Made by a program: the position numbers and the translations under genes. From Desulfovibrionaceae bacterium (lineage in GTDB: Bacteria > Desulfobacterota > Desulfovibrionia > Desulfovibrionales > Desulfovibrionaceae): a stretch of DNA of 34,039 nucleotides. The stretch spans positions 1 through 34,039 of the forward strand of contig WRIL01000021.1 in assembly GCA_009782775.1 (NCBI GenBank), given 5' to 3'. Every line of letters starts with the position of its first letter. The first letter of the stretch is position 1. The notes under the pieces were generated by a model that saw only the letters and a program-made list of their open reading frames with translations, was not told where the DNA came from and searched no databases. Of this stretch, positions 34,039 to 34,039 are shown piece by piece.

Positions 34039-34039
34039 G

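Overview
The window looks like a chromosomal segment of a GC-rich, free-living Gram-negative bacterium. The best fit is a member of the Desulfovibrionaceae or a close relative. That placement is inferred from the gene mix (type I secreted giant adhesins, many c-di-GMP and two-component proteins, a chemoreceptor with a Cys-rich PAS domain, an RND pump) and was not tested by any search.

Layout. 1-7.7 kb: the 3' part of one giant adhesin, which starts upstream of the window with an Asp/Ala-only repeat tract. It is followed by a complete 1776-residue adhesin built on three near-identical 666-bp modules. Both end in a related type I secretion tail, and the second has a TAAG motif in its N-terminal region, as in LapG-cleaved adhesins. 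7.7-10.2 kb: two tandem GT92-like glycosyltransferases on the minus strand. 10.3-15.8 kb: a plus-strand signalling cluster with two REC-HD-GYP proteins (the second lacking key residues), a hybrid histidine kinase with REC and HPt, and a small nucleoside deoxyribosyltransferase-like protein. 15.9-19.9 kb: a PaaK-like adenylate-forming enzyme and a chemoreceptor, joined by a fourfold tandem duplication that copies the 3' end of the first gene together with the ribosome binding site and start codon of the second. 20.0-21.8 kb (minus): an HMGL/2-isopropylmalate-synthase-type enzyme fused to a Cache-type sensor domain. 22.0-22.7 kb: a broken pyridoxamine-phosphate-oxidase-like gene and darP/yjgA. 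22.8-29.8 kb (plus): a PAS-GGDEF-EAL protein, RNase HII, a U32 protein, an AlaC-type aminotransferase and homoserine dehydrogenase, mostly overlapping or closely spaced. 29.9 kb: tRNA-Ala(CGC). 30.0-31.3 kb: an AT-rich remnant of a mobile island behind the tRNA, holding a truncated integrase start, a GGGGTAA/TTACCC site array, a small lipoprotein gene, an ArdC-like fragment and a PepSY-like fragment. 31.4-34.0 kb (minus): an RND efflux pump subunit whose N-terminus lies outside the window.

How the genes may work together. Adhesins, glycosyltransferases, c-di-GMP-type proteins and a phosphorelay kinase lie side by side, which suggests a surface-attachment and biofilm region. The link between the c-di-GMP proteins and the adhesins is inference: no LapD, LapG or type I exporter gene is visible here. 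The most unusual items are the tandem duplication that creates three decoy translation starts ahead of the chemoreceptor, the synthase-Cache fusion, the degenerate HD-GYP response regulator, and the tRNA-linked island graveyard.
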